Below, in pieces: positions 8,930 to 16,887 of a DNA stretch of 64,000 bases. The stretch spans positions 372,001 through 436,000 of the forward strand of contig NZ_JACHJI010000004.1 in assembly GCF_014203535.1 (NCBI RefSeq), read 5' to 3'. The translations under genes and the position numbers were made by a program. Position 1 is the first letter of the stretch, and every line of letters begins with the position of its first letter. The notes beneath the pieces were generated by a model that saw only the letters and a list, made by a program, of their open reading frames with translations, was not told the DNA's origin and ran no database searches. The stretch comes from Streptomyces griseomycini. Lineage in GTDB: Bacteria > Actinomycetota > Actinomycetes > Streptomycetales > Streptomycetaceae.

Positions 8930-8961
8930 CGCCCGCCGACGGAACGTTCCGTCGGCGGGCG
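8930..8961. repeat. Perfect 32-bp palindrome between the orphan regulator and rnd
   Basis: The left half 8930-8945 (CGCCCGCCGACGGAAC) is the exact reverse complement of 8946-8961, with no loop and AACGTT at the centre. It lies 27 bp before the rnd GTG and about 206 bp after the stop of the upstream regulator gene, all read leftwards. It could be the regulator's terminator. It could also act on rnd as an operator, because it covers the expected -35 position for a leaderless rnd transcript. Confidence 0.65.
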
Positions 8962-9094
8962 TCGGGGGGTCGTGAATCGGTCAGGACGGTGAGGGACCGG
9001 GGCCGCTGACCCGTGGGAGAGCGGGCCGGGAGCCGCGGCCGTCCCGTTCACGGCGGTGAATCGTCCAGCGGGGACGCGGGACGAGGGGAATGGG

Positions 9095-9167
9095 GCGATG
9101 GAGTGACGGGGCGATGGGATGACGGGTGATGGGGTGACGGGCGAGGGGGTGACGGGCGAGGGGGAGG
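9095..9167. repeat. Degenerate 15-16 bp tandem repeat, about 4.7 copies
   Basis: Successive units at 9095-9110, 9111-9126, 9127-9141, 9142-9156 and a partial one at 9157-9167 share the core GTGACGGG or ATGACGGG preceded by a GATGG or GAGGG stretch. The array abuts the stop codon of the orphan regulator at 9168. It does not encode anything obvious. Replication slippage is the likely source. Confidence 0.7.
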
Positions 9168-9830
9168 TCAGTGGATGATGCCGGTGCGCAGGGCCACCGC
9201 CACCATTCCGGCGCGGTCGCCCGTGCCGAGCTTGCGGGCGATGCGGGCGAGGTGGCTCTTGACGGTCAGCGCGGACAGGCCCATCGAGACGCCGATCGCC
9301 TTGTTCGACTGGCCCTCCGCCACCAGCCGCAGCACCTCGACCTCACGGCCGGACAGTTCGCGGTAGCCGCCCGGGTGGCTCGGAGCACCCGGGGGGCGGC
9401 GGTGCAGGCGCGCGGCGGCGGCGCCGATGGGGGCGGCACCGGGTCGGGTGGGGAGCCCGAGGTTGGTGCGGGTGCCGGTGACGACGTAGCCCTTCACCCC
9501 GCCGGCGAGGGCGTTGCGCACGGCGCCGATGTCGTCGGCGGCGGACAGGGCGAGGCCGTTGGGCCAGCCCGCGGCGCGGGTCTCCGACAGGAGGGTGAGG
9601 CCGGAACCGTCCGGCAGGTGGACTTCGGCGACGCAGATGTCGCGGGGGTTGCCGATGCGGGGACGAGCCTCCGCGACGGACGAGGCCTCGATGACATCGC
9701 GCACACCGAGCGCCCACAGGTGGCGGGTGACGGTGGAACGGACGCGGGGGTCGGCCACGACCACCATGGCGGTCGGCTTGTTCGGGCGGTAGGCGACCAG
9801 GCTTGAGGGCTGCTCGAGGAGAACGGACAC
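9168..9830 (-). CDS. Orphan LuxR-type regulator with atypical receiver domain
   Basis: The protein has 220 residues from GTG 9830, with an AGGAGG site 5 nt upstream. A response-regulator-like domain occupies about 20-120, and a LuxR/FixJ helix-turn-helix spans about 158-202 (LSGREVEVLRLVAEGQSNKA, then LTVKSHLARIARKLG). The receiver lacks key residues. The acidic cluster at the start of the domain is reduced to VVVADP. The residue matching the phospho-acceptor Asp is Glu69 in ICVAEVHLPDGSG. Such receivers are usually not controlled by ordinary phosphorylation. No histidine kinase gene is adjacent. It lies between RNase D and DUF3000-hemE, an arrangement I recall from other Streptomyces. The target genes are unknown. 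Confidence 0.85.
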   Translation of the reverse strand: MSVLLEQPSSLVAYRPNKPTAMVVVADPRVRSTVTRHLWALGVRDVIEASSVAEARPRIGNPRDICVAEVHLPDGSGLTLLSETRAAGWPNGLALSAADDIGAVRNALAGGVKGYVVTGTRTNLGLPTRPGAAPIGAAAARLHRRPPGAPSHPGGYRELSGREVEVLRLVAEGQSNKAIGVSMGLSALTVKSHLARIARKLGTGDRAGMVAVALRTGIIH

Positions 9831-10109
9831 CAGGCCTCCTGGGGTGCGGGACGGGGCCGGCTCGTGGGGGGTGAAGCCGGGACTAACCGTGCTTTCAAGG
9901 TCACAGTCGTCTTCGGCAGCAAACCTGGTGTCCTTTAGGGAATGATCACGATCTGGTGAGTAACAATCCGTACAATTCGGACGCGCGATCGATCATTCGA
10001 AGACCGAACGGTTTCGGTCTGCGTCGCAACGCTTCCGAAAGTGGCCGTATCGACAAAGAGATCGGCAAGGAGGCCGGCGTCGACGACCGCCGGGAACCCC
10101 GGAGGGGGC

Positions 10110-10784
10110 TCACCGCGACTGCGGCCCCCTCCGCTGCGGCAGCGTCACCACGGAGGCGTCCCCCGGGGAGGCCGGCGGCAGCCCCGCGACCTGGGCCAGC
10201 AGATCGCACCACGCGGCCAGGTGGGCGGCCGTGTCCGGCGCCCCGCCCAGCCCCTCCCGGGGCGTCCAGGACGCACGGATCTCGATCTGCGAGGCGGCCG
10301 GCCGCTCCGACAGCCCGCCGAAGTAGTGGGAGCTCGCGCGGGTCACCGTGCCGCTCGGCTCGCCGTACGTCAGCCCCCGTGCCGTGAGCGCGCCGGTCAG
10401 CCAGGACCAGCACACGTCCGGCAGCAGCGGATCCGCCGCCATCTCCGGCTCCAGCTCCGCCCGCACCAGGGTCACCAGGCGGAAGGCGCCCTGCCAGGCG
10501 TCGTGTCCGGCCGGGTCGTACAGCAGCACCAGCCGGCCGTCGGCCACGTCCTGCTCGCCGTCGACGACCGCCGCCTCCAGCGCGTACGCGTACGGCGCGA
10601 GCCGCTTGGGCGCGGGGGCCGGCTCCACCTCGATCTGCGGCCGCAGCCGCGCGCCGCACAGCGCGTCGACAGCGGTCCGGAAGGGGGGTGGGGGCGCGCC
10701 CCCGTGCCCGGGATCCGTCCCGGTCTCCTTCGGTTCGTCCATTCCGCCAGCGCCGTCCGACAGTCGTCCCTGAGCCGCAGCCAT
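10110..10784 (-). CDS. DUF3000 family protein
   Basis: The product is 224 residues, with a family-typical body from FRTAVDALCGARLRPQIEVE to the conserved SSHYFGGLSERPAASQIEIR, WTPREGLGG and AAHLAAWCDLLAQVAGLPP. DUF3000 is an actinobacterial family of unknown function. It is cytosolic by appearance, with no signal or membrane segment. ATG 10784 has no ribosome site, but a TAATCT element ends 7 nt before it, so the mRNA may be leaderless; ATG 10742 (MDEPKETG) is an alternative start. It is divergent from hemE. Confidence 0.8.
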   Translation of the reverse strand: MAAAQGRLSDGAGGMDEPKETGTDPGHGGAPPPPFRTAVDALCGARLRPQIEVEPAPAPKRLAPYAYALEAAVVDGEQDVADGRLVLLYDPAGHDAWQGAFRLVTLVRAELEPEMAADPLLPDVCWSWLTGALTARGLTYGEPSGTVTRASSHYFGGLSERPAASQIEIRASWTPREGLGGAPDTAAHLAAWCDLLAQVAGLPPASPGDASVVTLPQRRGPQSR

Positions 10785-10930
10785 GCGGGGAAGATTAAGC
10801 GGAACGGGCGCCCGGCGCGGGGAGGGACACCCGTGCCGCCCCGCGGTGTCCGGATCGTGTCCCGCGGGCCCGGTGCACCGGATGCCCTGCGGTGCGGGGG
10901 GCGCCGGCGGACCGTGCGAGACTTGCCGGT

Positions 10931-12001
10931 GTGAGTGCCAACGTGAGCCCGACGGCGGGGATGCAGCCGACCGCGACGTACGACAGTGCCTTCCTGAAGG
11001 CGTGCAGGCGCGAGCCCGTGCCGCACACCCCGGTGTGGTTCATGCGGCAGGCCGGACGCTCACTGCCGGAGTACCGCAAGGTGCGCGAGGGCGTCGGGAT
11101 GCTCGAGTCCTGCATGCGCCCCGAGCTGGTCACCGAGATCACGCTCCAGCCGGTGCGCCGCCACCAGGTGGACGCGGCGATCTACTTCAGCGACATCGTC
11201 GTCCCCCTCAAGGCCATCGGCATCGACCTCGACATCAAGCCCGGCGTCGGCCCGGTCGTCGAGCAGCCGGTCCGCACCCGCGCCGACCTCGCCCGGCTGC
11301 GCGATCTCACCCCCGAGGACGTCTCCTACGTCACCGAGGCGGTCGGCCAGCTGACCCGCGAGCTCGGGTCCACCCCGCTGATCGGCTTCGCGGGCGCCCC
11401 GTTCACCCTCGCGAGCTACCTCGTCGAGGGCGGCCCGTCCCGCACGTACGAGAACGCCAAGGCGATGATGTACGGCGACCCCGAGCTGTGGGCCGACCTG
11501 CTCGACCGCCTCGCGGACATCACCGCCGCGTTCCTCAAGGTCCAGATCGAGGCCGGCGCCTCGGCGGTCCAGCTGTTCGACTCCTGGGCCGGCGCGCTCG
11601 CCCCGGCCGACTACCGGCGCTCGGTGCTGCCCGCCTCGGCGAAGGTGTTCCGCGAGGTCGCCGGCTACGGCGTCCCGCGCATCCACTTCGGCGTCGGCAC
11701 CGGCGAGCTCCTCGGCCCGATGGGCGAGGCCGGCGCGGACGTCGTGGGCGTCGACTGGCGCGTCCCGCTGGACGAGGCCGCCCGCCGCGTCGGTCCCGGC
11801 AAGGCGCTCCAGGGCAACCTCGACCCGACCGTGCTGTTCGCCGGTCGCGAGGCCGTCGAGGCCAAGGCCCGGGAGGTGCTGGAGCAGGCCGCCGACCTGG
11901 AGGGCCACGTCTTCAACCTCGGTCACGGCGTGATGCCGTCCACCGACCCGGACGCGCTGACCCGCCTCGTGGAGTACGTCCACACGCAGACCGCGCGCTG
12001 A
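10931..12001 (+). CDS. hemE: Uroporphyrinogen III decarboxylase
   Basis: HemE removes four acetate carboxyls from uroporphyrinogen III to give coproporphyrinogen III. Signature 1 is clear as [15 protein letters not shown] near residues 35-50, and signature 2 as [17 protein letters not shown] near 150-165. Further conserved features are [20 protein letters not shown] and [14 protein letters not shown] at the C terminus. I place the start at GTG 10931 (356 residues), because the frame upstream to 10892 is an unlikely Arg/Ala-rich extension across the promoter region. In this window the pathway continues with hemG and hemQ at 28.6-30.8 kb. Confidence 0.95.
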   Translation: MSANVSPTAGMQPTATYDSAFLKACRREPVPHTPVWFMRQAGRSLPEYRKVREGVGMLESCMRPELVTEITLQPVRRHQVDAAIYFSDIVVPLKAIGIDLDIKPGVGPVVEQPVRTRADLARLRDLTPEDVSYVTEAVGQLTRELGSTPLIGFAGAPFTLASYLVEGGPSRTYENAKAMMYGDPELWADLLDRLADITAAFLKVQIEAGASAVQLFDSWAGALAPADYRRSVLPASAKVFREVAGYGVPRIHFGVGTGELLGPMGEAGADVVGVDWRVPLDEAARRVGPGKALQGNLDPTVLFAGREAVEAKAREVLEQAADLEGHVFNLGHGVMPSTDPDALTRLVEYVHTQTAR

Positions 12002-12101
12002 CCCGCGCGCACGCGCCGCCGCGCGTCGGAACCCGGGTGCGGGGTACTGGGCATACGCTGCCCACCACGTCCGCTCCCGGGTCCGGCCAGGTGGAGGCCT
12101 C

Positions 12102-14147
12102 ATGCGGCTCGAAATGTTCGACCCCGCCCCGATCGGCGTCGTGTTCACCGAGGGGCCGGAGCACCGGCTCGCGTACACCAACGAGCTCTACCGCAGGACC
12201 TTCGGCGACCGTCCGCTGGGCCGCCCCGTCCGCCAGGCCTTCCCCGACCTCGAGCAGTCCGGCTACTTCGAGATCTTCGACCGGGTCTTCGCCACCGGGA
12301 AGGCCGAGGTGCTCACGGCCGTGCCCATCGACCTGGCCTTCCCGCACCCGGCGCACGCGGGAACGCGCTACTTCACGTTCAGCATCTCCCACGCCACGAT
12401 GAGCGACGGCCGGCCGGGAGTGCTGGGCGTGATCGTGGAGGTCACCGAGGAGGTGACCGCCGCGGAACGGATCCGCGTCCTGTCCGAGGAACGCCGCCGT
12501 GCGCTGCTGCGCTACCGCAGCCTGGTGAACGCCGGATCCCAGATGGTGTGGGTGACCGCGCCCGGGGGCGGGGTCACCGAGCCGAGTCCCGGCTGGCAGC
12601 GGGTGACCGGGCAGAGCTGGGAGGAGTTCCGGGGCGACGGGTGGATCGACGCGGTCCACCCCGACGACCGCGCCGCCATCGTCGAGGAGTGGCGCCGGGC
12701 CCTGGACGAGGTGAAGCCGCTGTTCACCCACACCTACCGGCTGCGGCTGGCCACGGGCGGCTACCGCCACTTCGCCGTCAACGCCGCACCGGTCCGCGAC
12801 GGCGACACGGTCGTCGAGTGGGTGGGCATCTGCCGGGACATCGAGCAGGAGTGGCAGGACGCCCGTCGCGAGGAACTGCTGGCCCGCGCGACCGCCGTCA
12901 CCGCCGACACCGTGCGGCCGGACGAGATGCTCGCCGCCCTCACCGGGGTGATCGTGCCCGACATCGCCGACAGCTGCGCCATGTACCTCCTCCCGCAGGC
13001 CCTGCACCGCACGCCGGGGACCGCGCTGACCGCCGAACGCGTCGCCGCCCTCACCCGCGAGGGCCACCCCGACCTGCCCCCGCACCACGCGGAGCACCTG
13101 GGGCCGGGCAGCCCGCTCGCCCGCGCCGCCGACCGGCGCAGCCCGGTCCACGCCGTCTTCCCGCCCGGCTCGCCCCCGCCGGACCTCGCCCCGCCCGGCG
13201 CCGAGCCCTGGCTGGCCCCCGACGCCAACAGCGTCGTGCTGCTCCCCGTCGTCGTCGACGGCACCACCGCCGCCCTGGTCGCCGCCTCCGTCTGCGGTGA
13301 CCGGCCGCCCCTGGGCCGGCCCGAGATCAGCCTGCTGCGGACCCTCCTGGAACGCGCCCACGCACCGATCGGCAAGGCCCTGGAGTACCAGCGCACCCGG
13401 CAGGTGGCACTGGCCCTCCAGCACAGCCTGCTCACCGATCCGCCGGACGTGCCCGGCCTCGGCATCGCCGTCCGCTACCGGCCCAGCACCTCGGCCGCCG
13501 AGGTCGGCGGGGACTGGTACGACTCCTTCGTGCTGCGCGACGGCGCCACCGTCCTCACCATCGGCGACGTCTCCGGCCACGACCTGCCCGCCGCCGTCAC
13601 CATGAGCCAGCTGCGCAACATGCTGCGCGGACTCACCCTGGACCGCCAGGAGCCGACCGGCACGATCCTGCGCCGCCTGGACGTCTCCGTGCAGACCCTC
13701 TACCTGGAGTGCACCGCCACCTGCGTCCTGGCCCGGGTCGAACCCGCGGAGCCCGGCCGTTTCCAGCTCCACTACTCCGTCGCGGGACACCCCCCGCCGC
13801 TGCTGGTCGAAGCGGACGGCACCGCGCGCTTCCTGACGAGGGGCCGCTCCCCGATGCTCGGGCTCGTCCCGCACCCCGAGTACGACAGCGCGGTGGAGCC
13901 ACTGCCTCCCGGCTCCACCCTGCTGCTCTACACCGACGGGCTGGTGGAGCGCCGCGAGGAGGACATCACCACCGGGCTGGAGCGGCTGCGCCGCCACGCG
14001 TCGGTCGCCGTCCGGCGCCCGCTGGAGGCCTTCTGCGACGAGCTGCTCACCGGTCTGCCGGCCGCCGGCGACGACGACGTGGCCCTGGTGGCCCTGCGAC
14101 TGCCCGCGCCCCCGGCCGGGAGCCACGGGCCCGCGGCACGGGAGTAG
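12102..14147 (+). CDS. PAS-PAS-GAF-like SpoIIE/RsbU-type protein phosphatase
   Basis: This 681-residue protein starts at ATG 12102, with GGAGG 4 nt upstream. A first PAS-like domain spans about 1-115 (FTEGPEHRLAYTNELYRRTFG). A second, PAS with PAC, spans about 135-250 (GWIDAVHPDDRAAIVEEWRR, GICRDIEQEW). A degenerate GAF-like region follows to about 435. The PP2C-type SpoIIE phosphatase domain spans about 450-665, with metal-site Asp residues in EVGGDWYDSF, TIGDVSGHDLPAAVTMSQLR and LLLYTDGLVERRE, and with SVAGHPPPLL. Such proteins dephosphorylate anti-sigma-factor antagonists in response to a sensed ligand. No partner antagonist or anti-sigma gene is adjacent, so the target is unknown. Confidence 0.88.
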   Translation: MRLEMFDPAPIGVVFTEGPEHRLAYTNELYRRTFGDRPLGRPVRQAFPDLEQSGYFEIFDRVFATGKAEVLTAVPIDLAFPHPAHAGTRYFTFSISHATMSDGRPGVLGVIVEVTEEVTAAERIRVLSEERRRALLRYRSLVNAGSQMVWVTAPGGGVTEPSPGWQRVTGQSWEEFRGDGWIDAVHPDDRAAIVEEWRRALDEVKPLFTHTYRLRLATGGYRHFAVNAAPVRDGDTVVEWVGICRDIEQEWQDARREELLARATAVTADTVRPDEMLAALTGVIVPDIADSCAMYLLPQALHRTPGTALTAERVAALTREGHPDLPPHHAEHLGPGSPLARAADRRSPVHAVFPPGSPPPDLAPPGAEPWLAPDANSVVLLPVVVDGTTAALVAASVCGDRPPLGRPEISLLRTLLERAHAPIGKALEYQRTRQVALALQHSLLTDPPDVPGLGIAVRYRPSTSAAEVGGDWYDSFVLRDGATVLTIGDVSGHDLPAAVTMSQLRNMLRGLTLDRQEPTGTILRRLDVSVQTLYLECTATCVLARVEPAEPGRFQLHYSVAGHPPPLLVEADGTARFLTRGRSPMLGLVPHPEYDSAVEPLPPGSTLLLYTDGLVERREEDITTGLERLRRHASVAVRRPLEAFCDELLTGLPAAGDDDVALVALRLPAPPAGSHGPAARE

Positions 14148-14177
14148 CGGACGCCCCCTGCCGTTCCGGCCGTGCGG

Positions 14178-14241
14178 GCCGCCCGGAGAGCACGCCGCGC
14201 GGCCCGGGCGGGGCGGCGTGCGCGGACGCAGCGGCCGGGCG
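14178..14241 (-). pseudogene. Remnant of the 3' end of a rhomboid protease gene
   Basis: This 64-bp block matches the end of the intact rhomboid gene at 24746-24810 with five substitutions and one missing G, about 90 percent identity by eye. On the minus strand it encodes the same tail (PLRP, then PGPRGVLSGRPAR after the one-base gap; the intact gene has PGPRGVLFGRQAR). No other rhomboid sequence is present here. It adjoins the 3' end of the broken alpha/beta hydrolase gene. Confidence 0.6.
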
Positions 14242-14308
14242 GGCAGCCGTGCCCGAGCAGGTGCGGCTGAGGCCGGCCGACCCGGGGTGCGCGTCCGCCG
14301 GGACCGCC

Positions 14309-15075
14309 TCAGGACCGCCCTCCCCGCGCCAGGAGCAGCAGGTCCGCGGTGACGGCGGGATGCGGACGGGGGGAACGCGGGGGCTCCCGGTGCCCGCACG
14401 GCGCGGCCGGACCGTGCCCGGCGCGCCAGGTGGTCGGTCCGATCCGGTGGGCACAGCGCGTCGTCCTCTCCCGCCACGACCGTGACCGGGCAGGTCACCG
14501 CCGGCAAGACCTCCTCGGGGCTGTCCGCCCGGGCGGATCGGATGCAGTTCGGGAGCCGTCGGGGACCGGCCTTCAGGTACGAGGGCGACAAGGCCGGCAC
14601 GACGCCCGGGTCGTCACGGGCGGCCGTACGGGTGAGCGCGCCGAGCAGTGGCCGCAACCGCCGCAGGTGGGGCGGGAACGTGGGGGGCCGGCAGGACGAG
14701 GGCCCGGACACGTCCGGGCACGCGCACGGCCGCGTGCAGCGCCACCCGGGCACCGGTGGAGTGACCGGCGAGGACCACCGGCCCCGGCGGGACCGTGGCC
14801 AGCCACCGCGCCACCGTGTCCGCGAGTGGACCGAGCGTCTCCGGGCAGGCCGGTCCCGAGGGGTCACCGGACCCCGGAACGCCCAGCAGACGTACCGGCC
14901 CCGACTGTGCGAGGCGTTCCGGGGTCCGCAGGAGACACCCGGGCGCTCCCGGGCCCGGCACCAGGACCACGGGAGTGTTCGGCTCGTCCAGGCGCGGCGT
15001 CCCCAGGCCGCGCACCATTGCCCGTCCGGCGCGGTCGTGGCCGACGTGCGGAGGGGAGACCCGGCGCTGCGGCAT
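14309..15075 (-). pseudogene. Alpha/beta hydrolase, disrupted by two frameshifts
   Basis: From ATG 15075 the frame encodes a hydrolase start (TPVVLVPGPGAPGCLL) and the nucleophile elbow VVLAGHSTGARVALHAAV. After LVLPAP the reading moves to another frame (TFPPHLRRLRPLLGALTRTA and later VTCPVTVVAGEDDALCPPDR, the acid-residue region). It then moves to a third frame, ending HPAVTADLLLLARGGRS and TGA at 14309. Both shifts fall in six-C runs (plus-strand G6 near 14682-14687 and near 14385-14390). Removing one C from each joins the three parts into one 255-codon frame with a complete Ser-Asp-His hydrolase. Either the gene is recently inactivated or the two runs are sequencing errors. Confidence 0.75.
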
Positions 15076-15173
15076 GACGGGCGAGTACCCGGCCGCGCCG
15101 GGGGACGGACAGGACCACCGGCGGCCACTGACGGGGGCGGAACCGCTCGGCGCCCCCTGCGAGTGCGTCCCGG

Positions 15174-15506
15174 TCACCGTCGCTGCTGTGCCTCCCTCCG
15201 CGGGGGACGCGCCGCGCGCGGTGGCCGGAGCGGGTGGGCCGACGACCGCGGGTCGACGGTGACAGCGCATCCCAGGGGTGAGGTGAGGGAGCGCAGCGCG
15301 GTGGCGGAGAGCCTGATCCAGTGGTGGTCCCGGCCGAGGGTCGCCAGCAACTGCACGGAGGTGGTGAAGGCGACGGCCGTACGGCGCCCGGAGGGAGTGC
15401 GGAAGAAGCAGGTCACGAGACAGCCGCGTCCCGGACGGACGGGTACGTACAGCGGACCGTCCCGCACGCCGGGCGTGGCCTCGGGGTCGCCTCGGTGGTC
15501 CGTCAC
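15174..15506 (-). CDS. SAV_915-type small conserved protein, coupled to ectD
   Basis: The product is 110 residues from GTG 15506, with GAGG upstream. The start is only 3 nt after the ectD stop, so translation is probably coupled and the gene looks like the last member of the ect operon. The core LYVPVRPGRGCLVTCFFRTP, GRRTAVAFTTSVQLLATLG and HHWIRLSATALRSLTSPLG resembles a Streptomyces family that I recall being named SAV_915. It has no known function. The last 25 residues are Pro/Arg-rich and may be degenerate. No catalytic motif, signal peptide or membrane segment is visible. Confidence 0.6.
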   Translation of the reverse strand: MTDHRGDPEATPGVRDGPLYVPVRPGRGCLVTCFFRTPSGRRTAVAFTTSVQLLATLGRDHHWIRLSATALRSLTSPLGCAVTVDPRSSAHPLRPPRAARPPRREAQQRR

Positions 15507-15509
15507 GCT

Positions 15510-16415
15510 TCACCTCACCGGTGTGAAGTCCCGCGCTCCGATGAACGCGGGCCGTCGTGCCGGGGCTGCGAAGGGTTCCTCCGCCGTGTTCTCCACGCTG
15601 TTGAAGACGATGAAGACGTTGCTGCGCGGGTAGGGCGTGATGTTGTCGCCGGAGCCGTGCATGGCGTTGCAGTCGAACCAGGTCGCCGAGCCGGCCCTGC
15701 CGGTGAACAGCCTGATGCCGTGCTCGCCCGCCATCCTGGTCAGCGCCTCGTCGGACGGCGTGCCCACGTCCTGCATCCGCAGCGACCTCTTGTAGTGGTC
15801 CTTCGGCGTCCTGCCCGCGCAGCCCAGGAAGGTCTTGTGCGAGCCGGGCATGATCATCAGACTTCCGTTGGTGTCGTGGTTGTCGGTGAGCGCGATCGAC
15901 ACCGACACGGTCCGCATGCGCGGCAGGCCGTCCTCCGCGTGCCAGGTCTCGAAGTCCGAGTGCCAGTAGAAGCCGCTCGCCCCGAAGCCGGGCTTCACGT
16001 TGACGCGGGACTGGTGGACGTACACGTCCGAGCCGAGGATCTGGCGGGCCGCTCCCACCACACGCTCGTCGCGCACGAGCGAGGCGAACACCTCGCTGAT
16101 CCGGTGCACCTCGAAGACCGAGCGGATGTCCTGCGACGTGGGCTCGACGACGGCGCGCTCGTCGGCGCGGACCGCCGGGTCCCGGATCAGTCCGTCCAGT
16201 TCGGTCCGGTAGAGGGTCACCTCGTCCGGGTCCAGCAGTGCGTCCACGGTCGTGAAACCGGTGTGCTCAAAGCCCGGCAGCTCGCCCTGCCGGAGGGGAC
16301 CCGGCGTGTCGGGCGTGGACCACACCACGGGATCCCGGCGCGGCACCATGGCCTCGGTCCTGCCACGGGTGGGGTACAGGTCGGTGGTCCGACGGGGGTT
16401 GGACAGAGTCGTCAT
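15510..16415 (-). CDS. ectD: Ectoine hydroxylase
   Basis: EctD is a Fe(II)/2-oxoglutarate-dependent dioxygenase that converts ectoine to 5-hydroxyectoine. The 301-residue protein has the iron-binding HxD in GFYWHSDFETWHAEDGLPRM and the distal His in CNAMHGSGDNITPYPRSN. The segment around the HxD motif is the usual EctD signature. The length is as expected. It lies 48 bp after ectC on the same strand, and its stop is followed within 3 nt by the SAV_915-type gene. Its presence implies that the strain can make both ectoine and hydroxyectoine. Confidence 0.95.
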   Translation of the reverse strand: MTTLSNPRRTTDLYPTRGRTEAMVPRRDPVVWSTPDTPGPLRQGELPGFEHTGFTTVDALLDPDEVTLYRTELDGLIRDPAVRADERAVVEPTSQDIRSVFEVHRISEVFASLVRDERVVGAARQILGSDVYVHQSRVNVKPGFGASGFYWHSDFETWHAEDGLPRMRTVSVSIALTDNHDTNGSLMIMPGSHKTFLGCAGRTPKDHYKRSLRMQDVGTPSDEALTRMAGEHGIRLFTGRAGSATWFDCNAMHGSGDNITPYPRSNVFIVFNSVENTAEEPFAAPARRPAFIGARDFTPVR

Positions 16416-16463
16416 GGCGTCCTCACGTCTCCTCGGTCTGGATGCCCGCGGTCTCGGGTTCCG

Positions 16464-16880
16464 TCAGCTCCCGGTCTCCTGCCGGGCAATCGGTTCCGGG
16501 GGAGGGTAGGCGCCGTTCCGGTCGTGGTCCTCCAGACCCGTCACGGGCGGGTTGAAGACGCACACGCAGCGGAAGTCGGTCTTGGGCCGCAGGGTGTGCC
16601 GCTCGTGCCCGTCCAGCAGGTACATCGTTCCCGGCGTGATCCAGTGCCTCTCGCCCGTCTCCTCATCGGTCAGTTCGGCCTCGCCCTCGACGCAGAGCAC
16701 GGCCTCGACGTGGTGGGCGTACCACATCGTGGTCTCCGTCCCGGCGTACAGCGTCGTCTCGTGCAAGGAGAAGCCGACCTGCTCCCTGGCCAGCACGATG
16801 CGCTTGCTCTCCCAGGTGCCGGAGGCACCCACGACGTGCCGGTCGGTGCCCTCGATCTCCTTGAAGGAACGCACGATCAC
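16464..16880 (-). CDS. ectC: L-ectoine synthase
   Basis: EctC is a cupin-fold enzyme that cyclises N-gamma-acetyl-diaminobutyrate to ectoine. All family landmarks are visible in the 138 residues: [36 protein letters not shown], the metal-binding [19 protein letters not shown], and [20 protein letters not shown]. The start lies 7 nt after the ectB stop, with a GGTGA-type site overlapping the end of ectB. Confidence 0.96.
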   Translation of the reverse strand: MIVRSFKEIEGTDRHVVGASGTWESKRIVLAREQVGFSLHETTLYAGTETTMWYAHHVEAVLCVEGEAELTDEETGERHWITPGTMYLLDGHERHTLRPKTDFRCVCVFNPPVTGLEDHDRNGAYPPPEPIARQETGS

Positions 16881-16887
16881 GGTGGTG

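Noticed and set aside
11913..15128. A 1071-residue minus-strand open frame
   Set aside because: It is antisense to hemE and the SpoIIE phosphatase gene. Only its last third contains real coding signal, namely the middle part of the frameshifted alpha/beta hydrolase.
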